From: Chamaea fasciata
Lineage: Eukaryota > Chordata > Aves > Passeriformes > Sylviidae
Length of the DNA stretch: 64,000 nt
Direction of reading: 5' to 3'
Assembly: GCA_029207755.1 (NCBI GenBank)
Contig: JARCOQ010000006.1
Location: forward strand, 17,086,890 to 17,150,889
A program made the translations under genes and the position numbers. The notes below the pieces were generated by a model that was given only the letters and a program-made list of their open reading frames with translations, was not told the DNA's origin and did not search any database. Shown here in pieces: positions 27,601-40,800 of the stretch. How positions within the stretch are numbered: position 1 is the stretch's first letter; the number at the start of each line of letters is the position of its first letter.

Positions 27601-30600
27601 TTATGCTAAACACAACAGTTAAAGGATTTAATGAAGTGGAAGTATTTTAACATGCAAATTGTATTTTCAATTTAATCATTGATTGTAAAATACTCAGGGA
27701 TACTATCTGAGTAAGACTGAGAATATTTAAATTAAAGAAAATAGATTTCATGATGAAGTTTCTGCCTAACCTTTACAAACTATGCTGAACTGAGTCAAAG
27801 ACACTGAAGAGACTGAACACATTCCTGCGGTACTCTTTGATATCCCATCTCTGCAGGAATAAAAATCTAGATGCCAGTTTTGAAATACTATCGAAGCTAA
27901 AATGACTAACCAGTTCCAACTAAAAAAACTATAAAATCAAATTCACCTAGGATCATTTACAGCCATCTGCTCAGAACCATCTTCTCACTAGTGAAAGCCT
28001 TATTTCCATATGCTCTCAAAGGTGAAAAATTACTCTTTATTATTACTCTACCTTAGCTAGAAGTGAAAGTCTGTTATAGTAAACCCAGACATAGCGAACT
28101 TTTTGATAAGCTGAACATTTCCTGAAATCTTATTTCTTTCTACTGAATTCCAGAGGGGGTAAATCCTATTACATTGAATAGTCACTGAACAGCACAGGTT
28201 AATTTAATGGAAAACACTTCGAAATAAGCCTTTACCATCTGTTTTCACCTCTAATGGCAAATCAAAGAAGAACAATTCACACTTGTATCATAAAAAAATG
28301 CATAAGTGATTTAAATAGATGTGTTCTTTGATGAATACAACCTGCATCTGTTTGACTTTCTTCGCCTTTTATCTAAAGCGGGAAGTTCTCTTTTTCTAAT
28401 GTAATGCTTATCCCTGCAGTTGAAACCACCACAGTGCAAAAAGAGGGCATGCACAAAGTTACTTATATAAATAATTCTTTACAATGTGGAAGAGAAGTTC
28501 TTCAGTAATTCTAAATTGCCTCCACGCAGCAAGTGATCTTAACACTAATTCCCTTACTAATACTCACCTTCTCAGATTGCCCAAGTGATGAACATAAAGG
28601 AGATCAGCTCGGAAATAATGTTCTCAGCCAGGACTTTAAGTGAATTTTTGCTACAACTGGAGGTCTTCTGCAATTGAAAGCTTGTTTTTCCCTCCCCCCA
28701 AAAACTATGTCCCTGCAACTTACTTTTCATTTCTTAACATAAAAGATATATGGTCTTAGATTAGCTGCATACAAAGAAGATTACTTAAAAAAACTTTAAT
28801 GCACACAGTGAAAGGAAGTTTTTAACTGTAAACAAAAGACTAAGCAGAAGATCAACACAGCCAAGCAGTGTAAGAAAAGTGAAATGAGTGGATAAAAGCA
28901 GTTTACACAACATTAAAAAAACCCTATTTACCATGGTGAACACAATGCTACTGCAGACACTAATTCTCAGTAAGAAGTACTGCAAGGAGGTAAAACACAG
29001 AGTAGCCATAAAGGGAATTACCTTACATATAGAGAATCTATACAGAAGCTATCTGTTACAGCTGGCACCTCCAGGAGTAACGTGTTGTTAGAGTGACCAG
29101 CAGCAGAAAGATCAGAAAAGGGAAAACAGGTGAAGAGATAAGAACAAAAGATAAAATAATCTGCAACACTCAACACAATGGAATATCACAGCTACCACTA
29201 CAGTCCCAACAATTATTAAAAGGAAACAGTACCGTTCTTATAGTTCAATACTCACGGGGGGAAAAAGATGCAAACTGTGTTGCACGTTTTTATATAGTGA
29301 TTTTGTCATATAGGAGCAGAAGGCTTTTAAAGAGAATGATAACCTGGCATAAATCCCCCGTCAGTATGTGGTCTAACTTTATTTTGGAGGTAATCTACAG
29401 AAGTTTAACTATTCCAACAATTTCATTTATATATTTCAAATATCATAGCTTAGTTTCAGTATCTTTCAAGGATGTGTTACCAGGCTCAAAGTTTAACATT
29501 TCATAGTATAATTTCATGCATTTCTGTCAACACATAATATTTTAGAACAGTTAAAAATCTGTTACACACCATTTACAAGCAAACATCCACATAGGTGCCT
29601 CTAAAGCATAAAATCTTAGTTAGAAGCAAAATTAAATTGACTTTTCTTTACTCTGAAAAAACCCTGAGGTTACTAACCTGAAATCTCCTTTATTGTTCAC
29701 AACCCTCTCTGGAGGGCAGTACTGTGCAGAACTTTCTAAGACCACAATGTCTACTGTCCTTGTGTTATTCCCACGTCTGGTTTGTACATGACAACCCCAG
29801 TTTCCTGTGGAGCCAGCCTGAATGTTTGAGATTGTCAACGCACTGGAAAGACAAAATAAACAAATAAAACCAAACAGTCTTGCAATAACATTTATATAAG
29901 CTTTTACCAAAAGATGAATTAAGTACAGAAGGACAATGGAAGAAACACCAAATTACATACAACCATGAGTGACCTTATAAAAACAGAGCTATTTACATCT
30001 CAATGTACTGTAATTAACAGAGAAGTATTTACTATTCTTTGGGCTCTCAATTTTGCCAAGGAAGAAAACGAAAAGAACAGCTATAAGAACAAGTCCAGAC
30101 TTCAGAAAGAAGAGATGTGAAGTCCAAATTCCCCAAGTGTAATCATTGCTATTCAAGACAAAATTTTTAGTTGTTTAGAAAGGCCAAATTAAAATAAATT
30201 TCCAAATGCATAATTTGTTATAAACATTGAAGCGCTAATTTACTAATACAATTACAGGATATATAACCACTCTGTAGATGCTGAGTAAGTCAACAATCTG
30301 CTGCAGGCAGAATAAATTACACTTATAGATCTCTGCTGGAGAACAATATTAACAACTGTGATGTGCTTAAAAGCAAGAGTAAAGAATCCATGAGCAATTC
30401 AGTTAAATGCCTTGCTTTCAACATTTTTATCATTTTAACATTCCATGAAAACAAATGTATCCTACTACAAACTTATTTTAAGTGAATGCATTGGGTGAAA
30501 CTTGCAGAAAATTAAAACCCAACTGCAACGTCCTCTAGGTAATCCTTTTTCAAGCATGTAGGTTTGACCTAGCAAATCTCTAGACCCCCTTCCTCCAACT

Positions 30601-33600
30601 TTATTGTTAATAGGAGATGTGTGAAGATTACTTCCGTTCTAGGGATGTTTCTGTGTAAATGTTCACTCAGTGAGGATATGAGAGGGCCTTACGGGTTATG
30701 GAAAGAGATACTAAATCAGAGCAGAAAGCAAGAAGCAGGAAGTATTTTCTCACTATGGATTCACCTTGCAATCAGTGAGCAGTTATGAATCATGTTTTTC
30801 TCAACAAAAATACCCTGGGACTCATCAGTTTCCACTATCTTCCCATCCTGATACCACAAGACTTGCATGTCTTGGTCAATATATGAAGCCATACATTGGA
30901 AGGGTAGACTGTCTCCTTCAAAGACTACCTGACGATGAGATGGAGTCATATAGAAGGACGGTAATTCGAGTGGTGGTTCTAGAATTCAAGACATAAAACC
31001 ACAATTAATAGCAAGAATTTGTTACACACCTAATTTTCAAATGAGGAGAAAAATACACTAAATTACTATCGATTGTTTATATATCAACATAAAATTGCAT
31101 CTGGCGAGATGAATATAAAAACTACATTTAATGCATCGGATATTGAAAAATACAAATTATCATCATATTCTTTTTCAAAATGTGTGTTCCTTTAATGTAA
31201 TACATTTCAAGACTCTTTTGCTAGCCCACATCTAAAAGAGTGGAAAAAGTGTTAAATACAAATTTGAAGGAAAAATGTAATTATGCATTTAGTTCTTCCC
31301 AATTTTTCACTAGGACTCAAAATCAAGTAACATATGAGGTTTTATTTTTACAGTTGGACTAATTTCAACACAAAAAAAAATAAGTTAAGCAAGTTGGTCA
31401 TGGTTTTATCACAAAAAGAAAGCTAACCAAGAATAGAATCAGCACACAGGAAAGTAACTCATAAAATGACAATCTTTTAACTTGAAATTTGGGATTAGAA
31501 TAATTCACATATCTGAAGTCTGATAGCTAGACCTAGGAAAGAAATGATCAGTTTCTGATTCCTCCTGTGATGTTTAGGGAACGATCTCTGAAAAATAAGA
31601 TTAGCAGGAAAAAGGAGTTTATCGAGAGAGTTACTTATCCTTTGTTTCTACAAACTAACATCCATCATCATCAATTTATTACTTATTTCCAAAAGCAAGA
31701 AATAATGAATCACAACTAAAGATCAACCATTGAAAAGCAGTCATAATTACCACTGTCATCAAAGTGCTGAATTTTAGGGAAATGAAAAAAAGCAAAAGAA
31801 GTCTGTTCTCTAATATTAACAGAACATGGAATGCGTTAGAAAACAAGTATCAGTTGTCTGGAGTGCTTACCACAGGTGAGAAGCTCCTGTTTCACACCAG
31901 TCACTGTCTGTGACTGAAGTGACTTGGGATAGGCACATTTAGTCTCACGTACAGTTATATTTCTTTCCTTTAACCACTGATGCATCCACAGTATGTTGCA
32001 ATCACAGAGAAGATAATCAGTCTGAAATTCTCTGCAACAAGAACAGGCATTTACAGTAACAAACTGCAGAATTCCAAGGTCTGAAAGCTTGACATCAACA
32101 GTTGTGCAAGGCCTCTCACTGTCACAGACACAAAGGCAACAAGCAAAGTCTAGACTACAGCAGAGTTGCCTACCTCTACCTACTGGAAGTCACTCTAATC
32201 TTCTGCAAGCTGAACTCTCATAACAAAAGGACGTACTCCCTGAGAAAAGGATTCCTCTCCATAAATATGAGGAATATCTAATATCAGTACATGAATAAAA
32301 TTTTAGTAATTTCTTTCATGGAGAGTGTTCATGCTACTTCAGGTGAGCAATAACAAAAAATTGCTTGAATATGCACCATCACAACCTAAGAAGACACTTC
32401 ATTGCTTCACTGTAGCAATCAAATGCTTTAGCAGTAAAATCAACAGAAATAAAAATAGCTCCTCAACTACTTCTCTTTTCAGAAGCACTATTCACACAAT
32501 TTTATTCTGTGATTTCTATGAAAATCATAAGGCTTTTAAATGACTCACAGTCTTCTCTACATAATTCAGTACTTTCTAGTAAAAAGGCATACCAAATCCC
32601 CCACAGACGTTTGCTGAAGTCAGCTAAATTAAGGAATTAATTAATTAATTTTATCTGTTCAGAAATTAATATTTTATTTGTTTCAAAACAGGAAAAAAAG
32701 GAGCAAAACATATGGCTATGTCTACACTGGTTTTTACCTCTAATGGAAACATCTTTTTCTTTTTGCAGATGTCTAGAGGATGACATAACATTACAGGCTG
32801 AACACTACAAACACTAAATCCACAGTCCTATGAAATCCTGTTTGGTGTTTGTTCACATGAATTCTGCCAGACAGCCATTATTTTAATGGCAACTGTTATA
32901 TCCAGATTCTCTTGTCACATCTGTGGTGTTGTTGGACAGCAACCGTTATGCAGACAATTAAAATATCGGGAATAACACCTTATGAACAATTAAAGGGATG
33001 GAGGAGGGAAAGAAACATTCTCCTTTATAAATATAAACAAGAAATTAACTCTGTGTCAAACCCAGAAACCAAAGCTTTTGAAAAGTCCCAGTCCAGTGAG
33101 CCAACTGTCATGACTACCAGGGAAAAGCACAAGCTGATCATCAGCGCTATTTTTTTTCATTTACTGTCTTCCTTACACAAGATTACAACTCATGAAACCA
33201 AGAGAGAGCAAAATAATACCAGGTTGAAATTTACCCACTGTTATGTGCAAAAAAACTATACTGTTCACAAAGGACTAAGATCTTGCCTAGAAGTATTTGG
33301 TCCCTTTGATACAAAGGCGTAAAATGCTATTTATTTACTATTAATTAATAAATAATACATATAGAATAAAACTTTTGAAAGCCCAGATGAGAAAATAGCT
33401 TTGTTTGTTCAGAATAATGTAGGACTAGACGCAGCAAGTACTTACAGAGACTTTAGTGAACCAAGATGATCAAATGTTCCCTGTGGAAGTGTAGAAAACA
33501 GATTTCCAGAAAGATTCCTGAGAAATAAAAGTATCATGATTTGAACTCATCCTCAGACAAGCGACATGTGAAATAAAAAAACCTCTCTTCAATAAAACTC

Positions 33601-34807
33601 TAGGTTTAAAAGTTAAAAGGTACTATTATGACACTGTCATAGTTCACAAGACTGTAAGAATAATAATAATCAGGTCTCAACAGCCTAGCAAAAATCCCCA
33701 AATAAACTGTTCTCAAATAGTCCTGGTTTAGTTGAAGAATTTTATAATTGGAAAAAAAAAGGAAACACAGAGACTTTTATTTAAAGCAACAACTGGCAGA
33801 TGTTGAGCACAGCTTTCAAGATGTGTAAAATTAATTTTGTCGTTCACAGTGAACTGATGTCTTCCTATTAACATGCTCCAAGAAGCATTTTCAATCTATC
33901 AGAATGTTTTTTTAAATACTATCCATACCACTTTCTATATATCAGCAAAAGCACTGTGTGTAAGAAACTAACAACCTGGGCAAAGAAATATTTCATAATC
34001 TTGCACGTTATCCTCTTAAAGTAAATGAAGGACTTCAAAACATGCACGACAGCCAGCAAAAGAGACTGATACCAAAGCCACCATAGAAGGCATGGATACT
34101 GAAACAGTCCATGACACTGAAACATTTTTTAAAGAAAATATTTTGTACAGTCTCCTGGTTTCCCTCCCACCTACACATTCTAAGAAACTGGAAAACTGTT
34201 ACGAGGCCAACAGATCACTGAACAGTGTGGTTTGGGTTGGCCCCAACACTTGCTTTTAGGCTTGCTACTTGAGTAACAAACCACAACCATAGGCACTGGC
34301 TGTCTTTCAAAAGCACACTTAAATAAACTACTCCACTAGAAACAAAGAATGTTAACTTACACAAAGCTAAAACTGAAGTGTATTTATATAGGACAAATTA
34401 TACTTACAATCTAATAAGGTTCACAAGTCCTCTAAATATATCTGCATTCAGGCAGCCTATTCGGTTATTAGTTAAGTCTCTATAAACAGAAAATAAAAAA
34501 GGAAGAATTGGAACAAACTGGTTTATTTCTAAATGACATACAGTCTGCTAACAGAAGCATTTGAACAAAAAATCATGAGTAACAGATTGCACCACATGTA
34601 TATTTGGTCTTTTTCAGGAAAACCCACAAGGTACTGATATATGGTTGTATACACACGCACACAGATTCCTTAATCCATCTCTTAAGTAATTATAGTTCAT
34701 CCAAATACAATTCAACATATCTAGATTACCAATAAATTCCCCTAAACAGTCTTGGCTTATATCCCTACCTAGTAGATTTTCGAATTTGTGCAATATTTAT
34801 GCATGTT

Positions 34808-34853
<46 letters not shown>

Positions 34854-37800
34854 TATATACACTCACAGAGCACATAATTTTTTAACATGTCAGAGACCTA
34901 TACTAGAGCATTTATTATACATAAATAAGACCACTTCTGTAGTTGTATTTCGATAAATACTTAGAAGTTACATATTTTTCTGTATAGGTCTTGAATCAAA
35001 TTGCCAAAAATTCCTGAAGTAATAAAAATTAAGGTTGCAAGTAATAATGATCCAGAATTGGTCCTTCAGTTTTATTTCTAAGGTTTTCAGAAGTCCAATT
35101 ACCGAAACATTTTCCTTTTGAATGAGATCATCTGATCAGTTACAAATGAAAATATATACTCAAAAAATTCAAGAAAGAAACAGGGTGGGGGAGGTAGTAG
35201 CAAAATCACTAAGACTTAGAAGCTGTAATAATAATACAAAAAATCTGAAGAGTGTTTAAAAAGAAAAGAAAAAATAAAAGCAATAATGCTGAGGTTTTAT
35301 TTTTCAAGTTTCATCTGGTACAGAACTTTTACAGCCAAGGCATAAATCCCCCAAAAATACGTTAACGGGAATGTTGGCAAAACCTTCAATAAAGCAGCAT
35401 TAACAGTGCTATAACTTCAGTGTAGTATTAATAGCAAGAGATTCTATGTTCCACTGTGACCTTTGGAAAATAAAAATCATGAGTTTAACATTCAACAAAA
35501 AAAGACTTGATGGAATCAAAGCTCTGAATAAATGTCCACCCAGCGATGTTTCAAGGCACTCAAATACAGAAAGAAAGGAATAACACAAGCAACTGTCAGA
35601 ACAAGTGAGGTTGCCAAGCCACAAGCAGCGGATGTTCTTCAGTCATAAGACTGAAAGCAGACTTTGTTTCATACATATGTGTGTACATATTTAGACAGCA
35701 TATATATATATATTCAACTTTTTAATATATATTAACTTTGCTTTCTAAACTTCCAGAAGACTTACTCTCTTCAAGGCGTTTTTTGTTTGTTTTGTTTACA
35801 CTGACTAGCTAGATATACTACTTACAGTCTTTTCAAAGATGAAAGTCCCAGAAAAGCTCCTGGATCTATGGTACTAATAAGATTGTTCTTAAGATCCCTG
35901 TGGAGAAAAATTAAGACACAGCATTTATCATAAATTACACTTTAAACCAGAGATATTCATAAAGATACATGTGACTTGTCTCAATTTGCCTGAGAACCTC
36001 AAAAAAAAACCCACCCAAAGCCAACCCCCTCAAGAACAACCAATCAAGTCCCCCAAAAAACCCCGAACAAAGCACCTAACAAAAAACCCAACAACACATT
36101 TTTACTTTCTCTAACATAGCATCTTTCAAAATTGGATAAATCTGTATTTTAACTACAAGGATGAACAGACAAAACACATGTATTCCATTAAACATTTTAT
36201 CAGTTCATATCACATGAAATGGTATAGTGTCGAATATACTTTGCCACAGTGTGAATAGGTTACAGCTATGCAGGGTGAGACACATGCTTATTGCACAGTA
36301 TGGTAGGGTCTAGCACAATGTTGTCTTCCATAGCCTATCCAATTTTCAATACTTCAGTAGTGCCCAACATCTACCAAGAAAAGCAAAATGTGATCTTAAA
36401 AATACAGCAAAGACCCAACACTGAAAATCTCCACTTATGTTGTTGGCACAAAAACAAAGCCCTAGTTGAAAATCCCAAATACAGCTGGTGAAAAAATTTC
36501 AGAGCCAACTTCTTAAGTTTCCAGAGACTATAAGGAGAAATGTAAAGTACAATTAAAATAAACTGCTTTATTAATTGTACAAGTGATGTAGGAGTTTTAA
36601 CTCCTAACTTGAGATATTCTGCAGATTCAGCTTAATTTCAAAGGTCACAGCAGCTAACAGCACCTATACAGTTTTGAACAAACTATCACTGCACAAATGC
36701 TAAAATTACTTCCACCTCCCTAGTAACACTAGGTTTTTACTTTACTACTATCTGAAACTTCACAGGTGCGCAATACTATATGTAAAGCTTCTTACTCCTT
36801 GATAATATCCAAACATTCTACATTTGAAAAGAAAAATAGTACTTTCATTCAAAAGTGTTTGAATTTGCAAGAGTATAAAAATATCTTCTACATCTACCAC
36901 AACATTAACAATCCTGCCTGAAAGAGAACTGTACAAGAGGATTACATCTACCATCACATAGATATACATGAGTAAAAATATAATTCATCCCAAGATTTCA
37001 CAACAGCATTTTCTGTAGACAGATTAACAAAACCTGGTACAACAGACAGTGCCATAGCACATGGATCACACTTGAATGCTCTACCTAAATATTTTAAATA
37101 CTTGAAATACGTTTAAATCACCTTGCCTTAAATAAATTTTCATATACACACTTATCTCAACTTTATTTTCTTCCCTTGCTATGGTGGCAGAAACTGCCAA
37201 GTACTTCCAGTGCAGCAGTATCAGGAGCCTGAAGAACTGGCTCTTCCAGCAGGCGTATCAACACCATGGTATACCAGACCATGACAAATCTGAGCCTAAT
37301 GAAAGATAATCATCACTCATTTACCATCAGTCTTTGAAGTAGGGAAGAAAAATTACACTTACTGTTCATATTTCAAATTTTGATTTAAAATCATGTAACT
37401 CCCACTTAAAATCACACTGTTGAAACCACTGAGGGAGAAAAACGTTGACAACATGCCTTGGAAATCCACTAGTCTAGACTATCAGGGATCTTTAATTTCA
37501 CTCCATAAATTCAAAGAGCTGATACAGCTCTTTGATAAATCCACTGGAATGGATTCATATCAATGAATGTTCAAAGTGTTAAGACTTTTCTCAACCTGCA
37601 ACCACAACAGCTGAGAAGTCTCTGGTTTGGGTTTTCTACCCTTCCCAGTGGCAGTCCTTGGGTAGGCACTAGCTGTGTATCAATCTACCAATAAGTATTT
37701 GAAGAGGAAAACTGTGCAACAAGAGAGACCAAAAGATCTCAAAATTAACAGTGTTGACATGTTTAGCAGCTCTTCAGAAACAATGAAAGAGTTAATATAA

Positions 37801-40800
37801 CACAGGCTGATACAACTACCAGGATTGTAGCATGCAGGACAGTCTTTAAATGAAGAAATTACAGTGGTGGTTAAACCAACAGACTTATTTCTCACATAAA
37901 AGGGAGGTGGGGAAGACAACCTCACTAGGGAGTTGTGTTTGGCTTTAAAGTTTTTCTTGTTTTTAACACCTATGAATACATTTATATAAACTATATTTCA
38001 GTTTTAGCAACAGGAAATTAATCATTTCAGATGTTGATTTTTCTTTGGCAAAGCTCAACCAACAAGATATATACATAGATACTTATTTGTCCAAATGGAA
38101 GAAAATCTCTCCAAAAGAAATGCAAAAAATTACTTTAGTTAGGGTAACATCTTTTATATCATAGTAACTTTATCTTCCACCTATCAAGAATCCTTCTAAA
38201 AAACAAAACAAAGAAAACAAACAAAAAACCCAAACAAAAAACCCCCAAAACAAAAAACCCATGCTCTCCAAAAAATCCCCAACCAACCTAGCAACCAAAT
38301 CCCAACCCCCCCCAAAAAAAACAAACAAAACAAAAAAAAACCCACTCCCACAACAACACAAATCACAAGCCAGGCAGCAGAGCAACCTTACTTACACTGA
38401 GAATCTATTAAAAGATTCTTAATTCTCTCCTAAATCTAAATAACACTGTAAATAAGGGTACCCATGTTCATCAGTGAAGGCCACTAACAGATGTTAGGAT
38501 AGTAGAAAAACCTAGGTTTCAAGGGATGTGTTGAGCTCAGTCATGTACTCTAAATTGTGGCTCAAATTACAACTAAATCAGACCAACTGCCCCACTGTCA
38601 CATCCAATAAAGGCCTGAAAACCTCACAGGATGCAGATTTCACCATCACACAACTCTGTTTAACCGTTCTCATGACAGAAGATTCTGTTGTGTCAAATTG
38701 GAACAGCCCTTTAGCAAAGCCATAATTAAGTGGACAAATAGCAACTCACCAACAAAAATTTTTTTGTGCCTTATGTTCTTGTTAAGATGTGAAAAGCATC
38801 TTAATGAAAGATTACTTATATTTAAATATGGTTTTCTATGTAAAAAAAACCCCTTTAACTTTATTATGCTTCGTAATGAAACATTCAAGTAGCCAGTTAT
38901 GTCTGATTTAAAAGTACATATAGACATACTAAAAAATTTACCGCTTTCTGTCTCAGCACAATGAAGACTGTCTTAATTATTAATAAAGCATCCTGAAGGC
39001 ACAAACAAACTATGCCTATATACACATATGACATGTATACATTAAGTCTTCTTAACTACCACTGTATAAATTACCTTTTCTTCCTTAACACTACTTGAAA
39101 ATAAATGTCAGAGAGGAAACATAATAACTACCATGGACTCTTCCTATATGAAATGCTTTTCAAAATGGAAATAAAAGAAGAGCACGAGGTAAGAAATTAC
39201 AGAAATAGGCTATACATTGCACACATTACACAGTCAGCCTATCCTTTCATTGGCTCTCTGGGGTGTAGATTTTATGCAGGCAAATCAAACAAATGCTTAT
39301 GACAGAATTTTTACACTTCCTAGTATCATCCAAATGGTCAGGTTGGAAGGCACTACAGTGGGTCATTTGGTCCAACCTCCCTGCCACATGCAGTCATCCC
39401 AGAGCACATGGCACAGATCACATCCAGATGGTTCCTGAGTATCTCCAGCACGGAAGATACTCAAGGGCAACTTGTTCCATCTATGGTCACCTGCACAGTA
39501 AAGAAGTTCTTCCTCATGCTCAGGTGGAACTTCCTGGGCATTAGTTTCTGCCTGTTGCCTCTTGTACTGTTGCTTGGCACCGCTGAGCAGAGCCTGGCTA
39601 CATCCTCCTGGCACCCTCCCTTCAGATACTGACAGACATTGTTGAGCTCCCCTCTCAGCTGTGTCTTCTTGAGGCTGGACAGGCCCAGCTCCCTCAGCCT
39701 GTCCTCATAACAGAGATGTGCCAGTCCCTTCATCATCTTTGTCACCCTCCTCTGGACCTGCTGCAGGAGCTCCATGTCTCTCTTGTACTGAGGATCCCAG
39801 AACTGGACACAGCACTCCAGATGAGCTTCACTAGGGCTGAGTAGAGGGGCAGGATCACCTCCCTCAATCTGCTGTCAGTGCTCTCCGTAATACACCCCGG
39901 GGTACCATTGGCCCTCTTGGCCACAAGGGCACTGCTGGCTCATGGACACTTGGTGTCCACCAGGAGCCCCAGGTCCTTCTCCGCAGAGCTGCTTCCCAGC
40001 AGGTCAGTGCCCAGCCTGTGCTGGTGCGTGGGGTTACTGTTCCCTGGTGCAAGATCCTCTTGCCTTTGCTGAACTTCAAATTAATATGAAAACATAATGG
40101 AGATTAAAATACTTACAGCATCTTTTTATACAGATACTTCTATTACCACTCAAGACAATTAAAATCTTTGACCTGATTACTCTTATTTGCATAGTTTTTT
40201 TTCTTGTAAGAGTAGATGTAGACATAGCTTAGTCACTTTCTACTCTAATTAACATACATTTCACTTTCCAGTAAAATTAAACTTTTATTTTGGTAAACTT
40301 TTATTTATCACCTTCTTTACAAAATAATGCATTAGCAAATTCACATTATCATAAATTAACACATCTGTAAATATTATTATTTATTAAAACTACGACTTAT
40401 TATGGCTACCTGAGGCCACCATTTTTATTGCACTTCCTCACTGTTTTATTTGCTGCTTGTATGCCCCAAAACTGTATCCCTTTCAATAGTAACCGAGAAG
40501 AATTATCAAATGGGGATGAGGTCAAGTGATAACATGCTTGAGTAAAATGAGAACTTAAAGTGCAACAAGTTGCCAGCTGCAGATACCATGTCCCCAAATT
40601 TACTGGAAAAAAAAAATGACATGAACCATTTAAAATGGTTTAATTTTCATTAAAATTTTCAAGAACTAAACAGGAGTAACAATTTTAGTATGTTAACAGA
40701 TGAATTATAAATTTGTCAGTATTGATTAAAATTCAATCAATTATTATGCAGATACATGTTCCTGACATAGTCATAAGGAAACAAGGAGAAACATGAGTAG

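Noticed and set aside
34228..34250. GTGGTTTGGGTTGGCC as an antisense CR1 terminus
   Set aside because: The match is limited to one short segment with no CR1 sequence on either side.
39742..40079. Overlapping open frames on both strands in intron 2 as possible genes
   Set aside because: They are frameshifted pieces of the CR1 reverse transcriptase and their antisense shadows.
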